This document shows, in pieces, positions 26,232-35,655 of a DNA stretch of 60,444 nt (positions within the stretch are counted from its first letter, which is position 1; each line of letters opens with the position of its first letter). Location of the stretch: assembly GCA_938045315.1 (NCBI GenBank), contig CALINM010000065.1:1-60444 (forward strand), given 5' to 3'. The stretch is from an uncultured bacterium. GTDB lineage: Bacteria; CALINM01. The notes under the pieces were generated by a model. That model had not been told where the DNA came from. It searched no databases and saw only the letters and a list, made by a program, of their open reading frames with translations. The position numbers were made by a program, and so were the translations under genes.

Positions 26232-28093
26232 TGTCTGTCCTTGATAAGGTAAACACACCTGGAGATTTGAAAAACTTATCATTAGAAGAACTAAATAATC
26301 TATGCAACGAACTAAGGGAACTAATAATTGATACAGTCTCACTTAGGGGAGGTCACTTAGCCTCAAGCCTCGGCGCAGTTGATCTAACTGTAGCTTTATA
26401 CTCCGTGTTTAATCCACCAGAGGATAAGATTATTTGGGATGTGGGGCATCAAGCTTATGCACATAAAATCTTAACGGGTAGAAAAGAAGCATTTAAAACT
26501 TTAAGAACTTATGGAGGCATATCGGGTTTCCCTAAGAGAGAGGAAAGTGAATATGATGTAATTACCACAGGCCATAGCTCTACATCCATATCAGCTGCTT
26601 TAGGACTAGCATGTGGAAGAGATTTGCTAAAACAGGATTATAAAGTAATAGCAGTTATAGGTGATGGCTCTCTTACAGCAGGTCTTGCATTAGAAGGGAT
26701 AAATAATGCGGGGCATCTTAAAAAAAATATGATTGTAATACTAAATGATAATGAGATGTCCATTTCAGAAAATGTAGGTGCCATATCTTCATATTTATCA
26801 AGGATTCTAACTGGTGAGTTTTATACACAACTTAGGCAAAAAGTTGAAAAAATGCTTCTTTCAATACCTCGCATAGGTTCTTCACTTGTGAAAATTGCAA
26901 AAAGGATGGAGGAACTAACAAAGGGCTTTATAACCCCTGGAATTATTTTTGAAGAACTCGGTTTTAAATATATTGGTCCCATTGACGGTCATGATTTAAA
27001 GGTAATGATAGATACTTTTAATAATGTGAAAGATTGGGAAGGTCCATTACTAATACATGTTTACACAAAAAAGGGTAAAGGATACAAACCTGCAGAAGAA
27101 GAATCAGAATTTTTCCATGGAGTTCCACCTTTCAATAAAGTTACTGGCAGGGTAGAGAAGGCTCAGCAAAAGAGTTATACAGATATATTTGGTGAAGTAC
27201 TAACAGAAATTGCAAAAGAAGATAAAAGGATTGTTGCAATAACCGCTGCTATGAGATCGGGAACGGGTCTTAAACTTTTTGCTTCCCATTTTCCTGAGAG
27301 ATTTTTTGATGTGGGAATAGCTGAACAGCATGCAGTAACATTTGCTGCGGGACTTGCTATATCTGGTTTCAGACCTTATGTGGCGATTTATTCAACTTTT
27401 TTGCAAAGAAGTTTTGATATGATTATTCATGATGTATGCCTGCAAAATTTACCTATAGTCTTTGCTGTTGATAGAGCAGGGCTTGTAGGGGAGGATGGAC
27501 CAACTCATCATGGTCTCTTTGATATTAGCTATCTCAGACTAATCCCAAATTTGGTAGTTGCAGCCGCTTCGGACAGCAATGAGCTAAAAGCACTGATTAA
27601 ATCTTCTTTGAGCTGGAATGTGCCTGTTACCATTAGATATCCAAGAGGGCCGGCAGAAATTACAGAGAAAACATATCCTGAACAAATTAAGATTGGTAAA
27701 GGAGAAATGCTTAGATGGGGTAAAGACGCTTGCATAATTGGCATTGGTACAACAGTAAATGAAGCATTAAAAGCTGCTGAAATATTGAAAATAAGAAATA
27801 TTGAAATATCAGTTTTTAATGCAAGATTTGTTAAACCCTTAGATGTGGAAGCAATTAGAAAAATTCTTTCAGAACATCCTGTAATTTTCACTCTTGAAGA
27901 AAATACTATTGTGGGTGGCTTTGGAAGCGCTATTTTAGAATTAGCGGCTAAATTAGGTTCCATTAAAAAAATACATTGTATTGGACTTCCTGATAGATTT
28001 ATTGAACATGGACCTGTTAACTTTTTAAGAGAAATATATGGATTATCTGCTGAAAAGATTGCCCAAGAAGTAGAAAGATACTTAAACGATTAA
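26231..28093 (+). CDS. dxs: 1-deoxy-D-xylulose-5-phosphate synthase
   Basis: First enzyme of the methylerythritol phosphate route: pyruvate plus glyceraldehyde 3-phosphate gives DXP. The 620-residue TPP enzyme shows HLASSLGAVDLT, DVGHQAYAHKILTGR, the TPP/Mg motif GDGSLTAGLALEGINNAG, the transketolase pyrimidine domain (DVGIAEQHAVTFAAGLA) and GLVGEDGPTHHG. Full length. Stop and start overlap with ispA (TGATG). Confidence 0.97.
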   Translation: MSVLDKVNTPGDLKNLSLEELNNLCNELRELIIDTVSLRGGHLASSLGAVDLTVALYSVFNPPEDKIIWDVGHQAYAHKILTGRKEAFKTLRTYGGISGFPKREESEYDVITTGHSSTSISAALGLACGRDLLKQDYKVIAVIGDGSLTAGLALEGINNAGHLKKNMIVILNDNEMSISENVGAISSYLSRILTGEFYTQLRQKVEKMLLSIPRIGSSLVKIAKRMEELTKGFITPGIIFEELGFKYIGPIDGHDLKVMIDTFNNVKDWEGPLLIHVYTKKGKGYKPAEEESEFFHGVPPFNKVTGRVEKAQQKSYTDIFGEVLTEIAKEDKRIVAITAAMRSGTGLKLFASHFPERFFDVGIAEQHAVTFAAGLAISGFRPYVAIYSTFLQRSFDMIIHDVCLQNLPIVFAVDRAGLVGEDGPTHHGLFDISYLRLIPNLVVAAASDSNELKALIKSSLSWNVPVTIRYPRGPAEITEKTYPEQIKIGKGEMLRWGKDACIIGIGTTVNEALKAAEILKIRNIEISVFNARFVKPLDVEAIRKILSEHPVIFTLEENTIVGGFGSAILELAAKLGSIKKIHCIGLPDRFIEHGPVNFLREIYGLSAEKIAQEVERYLND

Positions 28094-28094
28094 A

Positions 28095-28832
28095 ATGCTT
28101 TCACAAAAAAAAATACGCATCGATGAACTACTTGTTAAGAAAGGACTTGTTGAGTCGAGAGCAAAAGCTCAATCCCTTATAATGATGGGAAGGGTATTTT
28201 GCGAGGGCAAACTGATCGAAAAATCAGGGACAAAAGTAAATGAAAATTCTAATCTGGAAATAAAAGAAGATTTGCCTTATGTTAGCAGAGGCGGTCTTAA
28301 ATTAGAAACAGCTATTAAAACTTTTAATATAAATCTTACTGGACTGGTAGCCATGGATGTAGGGGCTTCAACAGGCGGTTTTACAGACTGTCTTTTAAAA
28401 CATGGGGTAAAAAAGGTTTACGCTATAGATGTAGGTTATGGCATACTTGATGCAAAACTGAGAAATGATGAGAGAGTGGTAAATATAGAAAAAACAAACA
28501 TTAGATTTCTGGACAAAACTTTAATTCAAGACCCCATTGATATTGTTGTTATTGATGTATCATTTATATCACTAACAAAAGTGATCCCTAAAGTCACTGA
28601 GTTTTTAAGTGAAAAAGGCAAAATTATTGCTCTTATTAAACCTCAATTTGAGTTAACACCAAAAGAAGTGGGAAAAGGTGGAGTTGTAAAAGATTTAAGA
28701 CTCCAGGAAAAGGCAGTTAAAAAAATCTCATCCTGCCTTCATGAACTGGGATTTAATATAGTAGGAGTTATACCTTCAACTATTACCGGTAAGAAAGGTA
28801 ATCAGGAATACTTAATTTATTGTTATACCTAA
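28095..28832 (+). CDS. tlyA: TlyA-family rRNA 2'-O-methyltransferase
   Basis: The 245-residue protein has an N-terminal S4 RNA-binding domain (RIDELLVKKGLVESRAKAQSLIMMGRV) and an FtsJ/RrmJ-like methyltransferase domain (DVGASTGGFTDCLLKHG, VDVSFISLTKV, IKPQFEL). TlyA enzymes methylate rRNA; older notes call them hemolysins. Last gene of the plus-strand xseB-ispA-dxs-tlyA operon, converging with the broken GGDEF-EAL gene. Confidence 0.93.
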   Translation: MLSQKKIRIDELLVKKGLVESRAKAQSLIMMGRVFCEGKLIEKSGTKVNENSNLEIKEDLPYVSRGGLKLETAIKTFNINLTGLVAMDVGASTGGFTDCLLKHGVKKVYAIDVGYGILDAKLRNDERVVNIEKTNIRFLDKTLIQDPIDIVVIDVSFISLTKVIPKVTEFLSEKGKIIALIKPQFELTPKEVGKGGVVKDLRLQEKAVKKISSCLHELGFNIVGVIPSTITGKKGNQEYLIYCYT

Positions 28833-28833
28833 A

Positions 28834-30543
28834 CTACAAGACTAATTCTTCAGGTTTGCCAGGATAAAATCCCTGTCCTAAATCAATCCCTAAATTAATA
28901 GCCTCTTTTAATACATTTTCATCTTCCACATATTCAGCTATAACGGCTACATTGTGCATCTTGCAGATATTTGTTATAGAATCAACGATAAGTTTGTCCT
29001 TTGTATTGTGTTTAATATTTTTTACAAACTCTCCTTCAATCTTAACAAAATCTGATGGGAGGGATTTCAAATATAAAAAAGACGAATAACCAGAGCCAGA
29101 ATCATCGATAGCAAATTTAAAACCCAACCCTTTTATTTTAATACAATTCTCAATAAGTTTATCCAGGTCATCAACTGCTTCCCACTCTACAATTTCAAAA
29201 ACAATCTTTTCACTATTTACATTATATTCTTCCACTAGTTTTTCAAGATGCTTTAAAAGATTCGGATTTGAGAGTGTTATTGGGGTTAGATTAATAAATA
29301 TAAAGTGATCAATATTTTTTTAGATGAAATTTTGAAAATTTTTTCCAATACTAAAAGATCAAACCCAACAGAAAGTTTAAGCTTTTTAATAACATTTATA
29401 AACTTGTCAGCGCCTATTATAATCTCTCCAACCTCTTACTTCGTCAAAACTTCGTAACCAAAAATTTTACTGGAATTAAGAGAATAAATAGGCTGTAAAC
29501 TAAATCTTATGCCTCTATTCTTTAAGGCTTCAATTATCCTTAAAGAGAGCTCTGCATCATCTTTAAAAAAGACAGCATCTCATTTTTTTCAGGAATCATA
29601 AGGGAATTTTTATATAATCTTTTACCCTTAAGAACCATATTATCAGCCAGAATAAATAAATCTTTGGCTGAATGAGCATTGTCAGGATATATAGCTATCC
29701 CTATAGTAGCAGTTAAACCATGTAATATCATATCTTCATTAACATAAAATTTGTGGTTATAAAGACGCTCTTTAAAAGAATTTGCTATATTAAGCGCTCT
29801 ATCTAAATCAATATCAAATAGAATACCCGCAAACTCATCACCCCCATATCTCGAAATGAAATGATTCCCTGAAAAATATTCTTCAAGAATTTTAGCTATT
29901 TTTTGCAAAAATCTGTCGCCAATATAATGACCATATTTATCATTAATATTTTTAAAATTATCTAAATCAACAACTAAAACTGCTAATTTTTTATTGTGCT
30001 CTTTAGCAATATTGATTCTGAAGTCAAGTTCATCCCAGAAGGCTCTTTGGTTATAAAGGTTTGTCAGCGAATCTCTCATAAACAAATGTTCAATTTCTTC
30101 AACTTTTTTAGATAATATCTTAATTGTTGCTTCCACATTGTTAAAAAAGGTCAAAAGACTTTCAAGAATTAAATTTTTGTTACTATCCTCAATAAATTCC
30201 TTTGTTATAACACCACCTATACACTTCGATAGGAATGGGGCTTCCATCTCCTTATAATAAATTTTAAATGGGTCATTACCAATTTCTATCTCCCCCCATC
30301 TAAAACAGTTTGCACATTTTTTCTGGGGTGGGACTTTCCTAAAATAATCTGTTATTACTTCTTTTGCTTCTTCCAGACACTGAATATTAACATTCAAATA
30401 TAAATTAATTTCCTTCTCTTTTTGACTCAATAAAAAAAATAACCATCTACTTGTAGAAACTGCTGTATCTCCAGAACAAACTTTTTGATAAATAGATCCG
30501 GGTTTTTTAAAGTTTCAAATGTAATCATATATCTTTCAAACAT
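28834..30543 (-). pseudogene. Broken GGDEF-EAL (cyclic-di-GMP synthesis/breakdown) protein
   Basis: Pieces of one protein lie in three frames. From ATG 30543 the frame runs about 38 codons (MFERYMITFETLKNPD) to a stop after a T8 run near 30430. The next frame (to 29540) carries a variable N-terminal domain with CANCFRWGE and an intact GGDEF domain (DSLTNLYNQRAF, RYGGDEFAGIL). The EAL domain then continues in a new frame (RGIRFSLQPIYSL, GYEVLTK), meets an in-frame TAA at about 29444, and shifts again at an A7 near 29320 before the last block (FEIVEWEAV, AIDDSGSGYSSF, GQGFYPGKP) to 28834. Three single-base losses plus one nonsense codon argue for a real pseudogene. The GGDEF piece of 296 residues might still be made. 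Confidence 0.82.
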
Positions 30544-30545
30544 TC

Positions 30546-30953
30546 TTATAATTTATTTAAATCTCCCCTGTCCACCGCAAGTTGCTTGACTCTTTTTAAA
30601 TACTTTTCTATTTCAAATAAAAGAACATCATATTCCTTAAAAAAAAGGCTATACTTATTAAAATCAATTTTTGCTAAATCTTCGATTGAATTTAGTTCAT
30701 TTAAAATATTTTTTAGAGATAATGGGGAAGCATCTATGCTATTTCTAATGTAGTAAGCAACTATCAATGCCACCCCAAATGCTAAAGGTGCCAAAGAAAG
30801 TAATGGAATAATTAACCCTTGCTCAAACAAAACAATATTCATAGATTGAAAATCTCTTATAACAAAAAGTACAAGAAATAAGCCTGAATAAAAGCTAACA
30901 AAAGAGACTGATATTACCAATCCAAAAAAAATTTTTCTGATACTTTTGGTCAT
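30546..30953 (-). CDS. Small two-span membrane protein of unknown function
   Basis: The 135-residue product has two membrane spans (about 8-31 and 44-67), then a soluble helical tail with IEDLAKIDFNKYSLFFKEYD. Layout recalls the front half of a membrane signalling protein, but no HAMP or output motif is clear. It ends two bases before the start of the broken GGDEF-EAL gene and is probably cotranscribed with it, so it may be part of the same decayed signalling unit. No good Shine-Dalgarno is seen. Confidence 0.6.
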   Translation of the reverse strand: MTKSIRKIFFGLVISVSFVSFYSGLFLVLFVIRDFQSMNIVLFEQGLIIPLLSLAPLAFGVALIVAYYIRNSIDASPLSLKNILNELNSIEDLAKIDFNKYSLFFKEYDVLLFEIEKYLKRVKQLAVDRGDLNKL

Positions 30954-31028
30954 CTATAATAGATTTTGTCATATTTATATATTAGATTTTTTTGGTTTTT
31001 TGCAATGTAAGATTGAATTAAATTTTGT

Positions 31029-31068
31029 AAATTTTTGGGGTAGAATTTAAGTTCTACCCCAAAAATTT
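31029..31068. terminator. Perfect inverted repeat, probable terminator after the molybdoenzyme gene
   Basis: Arms GGGGTAGAA (31037-31045) and TTCTACCCC (31052-31060) enclose a 6-base loop. The pairing extends outward through A/T bases to a stem of about 17 pairs, with T-runs on both strands. It begins at the stop codon of the catalytic subunit gene and would end the operon. Confidence 0.75.
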
Positions 31069-34000
31069 AAACTTTAACCAATTTTACCTTTGTATCATAA
31101 AAAGAAACACTTCCACCCACTGGGTCGATCATACATGTGTTTTTTAGATGGGGATCAACCCACATGGCAGCATTGGCGTTAAAACCTGTTGCCCTCTTTG
31201 GATCACCTTTTATAACTTTACCATCAATTATAAGATCCGATGCGCCCGTTGCCCAGTGCCCATGTCCTATAGTGAATGTTATAACACCTGGCTGGATTGT
31301 TTCAGTCACAAATATTTTCCCTACAATCTCTTTTTTCTTGCCATTTTTTAGATCCCAGATACCCTCAGGATTTGTAGCTGAAACTATTTTCGCCTTATCT
31401 CCTGTTTTGAAACCATATCTTTCAGCATCTTTTTTATTTATTATTATACTATTTTCCGGATAAATCTCCCCTAGCCAGTAGTCTACAATAGTTCTTGATT
31501 TTGTCTGTGTAATATCTCTCTGTGTAATAAGGTGAAGATCAAAACCATCTGTAAGACCTGCTTCTTTTGGAGTTTTACCAAGTGCAGTAGAAACAGGGAT
31601 ATAAACACCATAACCAGGATTTGATTTCCCTGTAAAAGAGTTCTTTGTTCCTGCTGTCTTTTCTTGATACATATTTATAAGTTTGCCAAATTTATTTGTT
31701 ACTTGTTCACCCTTATACTGATCTTTATAGTCTTGGAATCTCCCTCCTCTATTCAAAACAAAGACAACCTTTCTCCAGTTTGCACCACAAATCTTTTCCC
31801 ATCTTTCTGGATTAAATACTGTTTTGGGTAAGTGCTTACGGGATTCGTAAAAGAGCTTTAGCTCTTTGTCATCAGCATCGGGAACAGGCGTTTCATCCGT
31901 TGCAATATTAGCAACCATTCTAATGTAAAGGTCATCAAATCTTGTAAAATCTTGACCTTCTCCAAAACCATTTTTACCAAACCCTGGCATACCAAGTTTT
32001 TCTGCTACTGCCATTAGGAATGTCTCGAAACACAGAGGCTGTTCTTCATCAAAAACTTTTACTGTCTCAGTTAGCGGGGCAATAACGGGCTGTCTTATCG
32101 GCTGTAACTTAGTTGGCATATTTGGATGAGAGCCTTGAAACTCCCATCTTTCAAGGTATGATAAATCAGGTATTATGTAATCCGCATAAAGGGAAGTAAC
32201 ACCTACCAATATATCTGATGCCACATAAAGGGGAACCTTTTCTAAATTTGCAAGTATATTTGTATTTGTATGTCCAGCTGGAAGCGCATAATTTGGTGCC
32301 CCCATATAGGAAAACACTGCTTTAATAGGGTATGGATACTGATCTTCCACTGATGGTAGGATTTCTTGATAGATATCACTTGCTAATGGCCACCAATTTC
32401 TCTTTGCTGGATAACCATTAAAGAGCGTTGTATCTTCGTATTTCACTTCTTGCCTGGTAATACTTATACCAAAAGTTGATATCTTTTTTGGGGTCATTTT
32501 TGAGTAATCAAAGGGCTGTCCTTCTTTACCACCTGTAATATTATAAGTAGATGGTGTAATCATGCCACCTTTCCAGTCAAAATTTCCTATAAGTAAGTTT
32601 ATTGTACACGCCAAAGTTACATTGTAGAAACCATTCGTATGCTGGGAAACACCTCTGTGAACATCTACACCCGCCTTTTTACCATGACTTGTTAGTTCAT
32701 TAGCTACCCATATAATATCATCTTTATTTACTCCACAAATGGAAGCCCACTCATCAAGGCTCTTTTTACTTACCTCTTCATATATAATTTGTAGGCTACT
32801 TTTTACTTTTATACCATTTATTTCTGTGTTTACAAAAAGATCGCCCATTACAACTTCTTTTTCATCATTTGGGTCAAAAGCAACAGGTTTGCCATCTTTC
32901 ATAACTACCAGATATTCTAATTCATGTTCTTTGCCATCCTTATCTTTGACTTTCTCTGGTCCCTTTAGACCGATCTCGTGGCCCCTTAAAAATTTTCCTG
33001 GTTTGCCTTTATCGTCTATTTTTACAAGCCAGCATGCATTTGTCCATGTTGGCTCACCAGCTTTTTTGGCAGCCCCTTTATTAGCATTTTGTAAGTATTT
33101 AGTATCATATCTTTTGTTGTCAATAATCCACCTTATAATACCTGAGAACAAAGCACCATCTTCCCCGGGTTTAACGGGTAGGTATTTCTCTGCTTTGGAA
33201 GCTAATTTACTGAAGCGAGGGTCAGCAACAGCAATCTTTGTTTTTCCAGACACTATGTTAGGCAATAATCTTACACCTCTGTTTGTGGGGCCATAATTTC
33301 CATCTATGAGATTTGCACCAACAAAAAGAATAAATTCTGAGTTTTCAATATCACTCTGCCAGTAGAATTTTTTCCCTCCACCAAACTTATTGTATTCATA
33401 TTGTTCGCTTGCAGCTTTACTTGAAAAATAAAGAGACCCTTGACATACAGTTGTATGCCCGTGTGCATTTACAGAGCCAAAATATTCATTAAAAAATCTT
33501 CTAAAAAACTGAGATCTTCCAGCCTTTTTCCTGCCCCAAAAGTAAAGAACCTGATTATTCTTTGGCCCCATATCGGGGTGATCGGGGTCTATTAAATATT
33601 GAAGTTTATCTGCATGTTTTTGTTTAAACTCTGCTACTGCAGCTTTCTTATCTTTGGCTTTTAGTATTTTCGCTACCTCATCTCTTAGTTCTTTGGCAAT
33701 TTTTGGGTCTTTGAGTACATAAAGATCCTTTAAACCCTCAACATATCTATTTTCCTCACCAGGTACATGTTTAAAAAGATATCCACCATTAACTATTTCG
33801 TTTACTGCCTGTTCAAAAGGTATGGTTATCCACTTACCTTCACCTCTTTTTCCCGCCCTTTTTAAAACCTTTGTAATTCTGTAAGGATCATAAGCTGTCT
33901 GAAGCCCTGCGTGACCTTTAGGACAAAGAGGCATATCGATACTTGAAACATCGAAGGGGGATGATTTATATTCCAGATGAGGAACAGCATTAAAGGGGTT

Positions 34001-34282
34001 ATAGGGATTGCCATCAATTTTTATTGCAAAGGCGTGCCCATTTTTCCTGTAAAGCTTAACCTTTATACCACACCCTGTATTACACTGGAGACAAACAGAG
34101 TAAATTATATTCTCTACTTTTGATAGTTCATACTCTTCTTCGGGTGTAAGAAGGCCCGCTTCAGCCCTTTTTATTAAATCGTGTGCCCACTCAATCTGTG
34201 AAGCAAGCAAAGCACCGCCTAATACAGCTGAACATTTTATAAAATCCCTTCTTGTAATTCCTTTATTTTTAATATCTTTCAT
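31067..34282 (-). CDS. ttrA: Exported molybdopterin oxidoreductase, tetrathionate/arsenate-reductase-like catalytic subunit
   Basis: The 1071-residue protein has a Tat signal (TRRDFIK, residues 10-16), a [4Fe-4S] site (C64-x2-C67-x3-C71 and C120 in CPKGHAG), and a probable molybdenum ligand Cys at about 280 (HTTVCQGSLYF). The C-terminal molybdopterin-binding domain (ITQRDITQTKSRTIVDYWLGEIYPENSIIINKKDA is part of it in two steps) follows. Length and the CLQCNTGCG motif are nearest to TtrA (tetrathionate reductase); ArrA and selenite/selenate-type enzymes are close relatives, so the substrate is open. It acts in the periplasm. It is the last gene of a cytochrome-FeS-catalytic operon and ends at a terminator. 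Confidence 0.85.
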   Translation of the reverse strand: MKDIKNKGITRRDFIKCSAVLGGALLASQIEWAHDLIKRAEAGLLTPEEEYELSKVENIIYSVCLQCNTGCGIKVKLYRKNGHAFAIKIDGNPYNPFNAVPHLEYKSSPFDVSSIDMPLCPKGHAGLQTAYDPYRITKVLKRAGKRGEGKWITIPFEQAVNEIVNGGYLFKHVPGEENRYVEGLKDLYVLKDPKIAKELRDEVAKILKAKDKKAAVAEFKQKHADKLQYLIDPDHPDMGPKNNQVLYFWGRKKAGRSQFFRRFFNEYFGSVNAHGHTTVCQGSLYFSSKAASEQYEYNKFGGGKKFYWQSDIENSEFILFVGANLIDGNYGPTNRGVRLLPNIVSGKTKIAVADPRFSKLASKAEKYLPVKPGEDGALFSGIIRWIIDNKRYDTKYLQNANKGAAKKAGEPTWTNACWLVKIDDKGKPGKFLRGHEIGLKGPEKVKDKDGKEHELEYLVVMKDGKPVAFDPNDEKEVVMGDLFVNTEINGIKVKSSLQIIYEEVSKKSLDEWASICGVNKDDIIWVANELTSHGKKAGVDVHRGVSQHTNGFYNVTLACTINLLIGNFDWKGGMITPSTYNITGGKEGQPFDYSKMTPKKISTFGISITRQEVKYEDTTLFNGYPAKRNWWPLASDIYQEILPSVEDQYPYPIKAVFSYMGAPNYALPAGHTNTNILANLEKVPLYVASDILVGVTSLYADYIIPDLSYLERWEFQGSHPNMPTKLQPIRQPVIAPLTETVKVFDEEQPLCFETFLMAVAEKLGMPGFGKNGFGEGQDFTRFDDLYIRMVANIATDETPVPDADDKELKLFYESRKHLPKTVFNPERWEKICGANWRKVVFVLNRGGRFQDYKDQYKGEQVTNKFGKLINMYQEKTAGTKNSFTGKSNPGYGVYIPVSTALGKTPKEAGLTDGFDLHLITQRDITQTKSRTIVDYWLGEIYPENSIIINKKDAERYGFKTGDKAKIVSATNPEGIWDLKNGKKKEIVGKIFVTETIQPGVITFTIGHGHWATGASDLIIDGKVIKGDPKRATGFNANAAMWVDPHLKNTCMIDPVGGSVSFYDTKVKLVKV

Positions 34283-34296
34283 AATTAGCTCCCTCC

Positions 34297-35145
34297 TTAA
34301 ATTATGTAAAATACACGTGGTTTATTATATGATTTTCCGAACCGGGGTGTTTTACCTGGATAAGCCTTTCTTGCTTCATCTATAAGCTTTTCCCATTCCA
34401 CATTTTTTAGTTTAAACTTTTTATCACTAATTGCCTTTGCATTTGTATGAAACTCCTTTATGCCCTCTAACTCAACGACTGTGTTTGCTTTTATCATTTT
34501 TGAGATTAGACTACTTTCATCACTTAAATCACCAAAGTATGTAGATCGACATATACATGTAGTAACGCACATTGGTAGAATCCCCTTCTTCAATCTTGGA
34601 TAGCAAAAATGGCACTTTCTTGCATTACCAAAGGGTATTTGCTTACCTTCTCTAAAAAACTTCCTGCCATACTCAAACCATGGCCCTTTTTCCATTTCAG
34701 GAACAAATGGCGCATTTTCGGCGTGAAAACCATTTGTATCCAGGTTTCTTGCTCCGTAAGGACATGCAGGTATACACCTACCGCATCCTATACATTGCTC
34801 ATAATTTATCATAACAATTCCCGAACCCACACCTGCTTTTTCTTTATAAGTTGCTTTACCCTGATTTGGGCAGGCAGAAACACAGGGTGGATTATCGCAT
34901 TGCTGACAGGGCCTTGCGACAAAACTTCTTTTTACCTTTGGATAACTACCAGACTCTGTCTCATATACTGGTCTATACTTTATACCAGGGGGAAGTTTAT
35001 ACTCAACCATACACCCCACTGTACAGGCCAGACATAAAGTACATTTTCTTGTATCTATTAACATTGCCCATTTTGGCGATTTCTTTGCTAATGCCTTTTT
35101 TAAATCCTCTTGCATGATAATTATTTCATCTTTTCCTTCAAACAT
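34297..35145 (-). CDS. ttrB: Four-cluster ferredoxin subunit of the molybdoenzyme
   Basis: The 282-residue subunit (from ATG 35145) has four cluster motifs: CTLCLACTVGC, CQQCDNPPCVSAC, CIGCGRCIPAC and CHFCYPRLKKGILPMCVTTC. It relays electrons to the molybdopterin subunit. The start at 35145 (MFEGKDE) follows GAGGAGGG; a TTG at 35160 would lie on the Shine-Dalgarno itself. It has no signal peptide, so it is probably carried out with the Tat-exported catalytic subunit. Fourteen bases separate it from ttrA. No NrfD-type membrane subunit follows. Confidence 0.9.
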   Translation of the reverse strand: MFEGKDEIIIMQEDLKKALAKKSPKWAMLIDTRKCTLCLACTVGCMVEYKLPPGIKYRPVYETESGSYPKVKRSFVARPCQQCDNPPCVSACPNQGKATYKEKAGVGSGIVMINYEQCIGCGRCIPACPYGARNLDTNGFHAENAPFVPEMEKGPWFEYGRKFFREGKQIPFGNARKCHFCYPRLKKGILPMCVTTCICRSTYFGDLSDESSLISKMIKANTVVELEGIKEFHTNAKAISDKKFKLKNVEWEKLIDEARKAYPGKTPRFGKSYNKPRVFYII

Positions 35146-35162
35146 ACAAACCCTCCTCAAAG

Positions 35163-35465
35163 TTATTTTTTCACATGACAGGTTTTGCAGTTACCCTTTG
35201 TAGTGAAAGCTTCTTTGCCATTGTGACATTTCCCACAGGATTTACCCTTGTTCATTTCCGACATAGTTACTTTCTTGCGCTTTTCTTTCGTAACATAGGG
35301 CTCTGGATGACACATATTACAAAAAAAGCCCATCTCCACATGTCTTTCATGACTGAAGGTAACATCTCCATATCCCACTTTAAAAACCACATCTCCACCC
35401 CCTACCTTTGCAAAAACATAGGAAGCAACAAACAAAATGCTTAAGATTAGAATAGCCCGTTTCAC
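35163..35465 (-). CDS. Periplasmic triheme cytochrome c (c7-like)
   Basis: The 100-residue protein has a signal peptide (about 1-19, ending VFA) and three heme motifs: CNMCH (49-53), CGKCH (77-81) and CKTCH (93-97). The upstream block GDVTFSHERHVEMGF is the c3/c7 pattern that supplies axial histidines. As first gene of the operon it takes the place of the usual quinol-oxidising membrane subunit and would pass electrons to the ferredoxin subunit. The start is GTG with GAGGAGGG upstream, under the sigma-54 promoter. Confidence 0.92.
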   Translation of the reverse strand: MKRAILILSILFVASYVFAKVGGGDVVFKVGYGDVTFSHERHVEMGFFCNMCHPEPYVTKEKRKKVTMSEMNKGKSCGKCHNGKEAFTTKGNCKTCHVKK

Positions 35466-35524
35466 TTTGTCCCTCCTCTTAATATTTAGATTAAAAAAAT
35501 ACTTTAATAAACTAACTTAAATAA

Positions 35525-35538
35525 GCAAAAGCTGTGCC
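35525..35538 (-). promoter_or_regulatory. Sigma-54 (RpoN) promoter of the cytochrome-ttrBA operon
   Basis: On the minus strand the sequence GGCACAGCTTTTGC (35538-35525) has the invariant GG (-24) and GC (-12) with exactly ten bases between, preceded by TA, close to TGGCACGNNNNTTGC. The start would be near 35513, about 48 bases before the GTG. The neighbouring NtrC-type regulator is the natural activator. Confidence 0.85.
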
Positions 35539-35589
35539 TATAAATAATCAATTGATTTTACTATAAATTTTTTGAAAAGCTATTTAGAC

Positions 35590-35637
35590 ATTACTTTTAG
35601 GTAACAAATAGCTAAATTGATGTTACTTTTTGGTAAC
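35590..35637 (-). promoter_or_regulatory. Two tandem palindromic upstream activator sites
   Basis: Two near-identical sites lie upstream of the sigma-54 promoter: GTTACCAAAAAGTAAC (35637-35622) and GTTACCTAAAAGTAAT (35605-35590). Each has GTTAC/GTAAC arms around a 6-base centre, and each is preceded by the same GCTATTT or CTATTT flank. The centres are 32 bases apart, about three helical turns, so both face the same side of the DNA. They sit about 85 and 117 bases before the expected start, the normal place for NtrC-type enhancer sites. Confidence 0.82.
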
Positions 35638-35655
35638 AAATAGAAGTGATTTCAT

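Noticed and set aside
29540-30430. The GGDEF frame as a normal, complete diguanylate cyclase gene
   Set aside because: Coding similarity continues in other frames on both sides (N-terminal MFERYMITFE part and the EAL domain), so this is a fragment of a longer broken gene.
31029-31068. Inverted repeat after ttrA as an operator or mobile-element end
   Set aside because: Single copy, directly at the stop codon, hairpin with flanking T/A runs: a terminator is the simpler reading.
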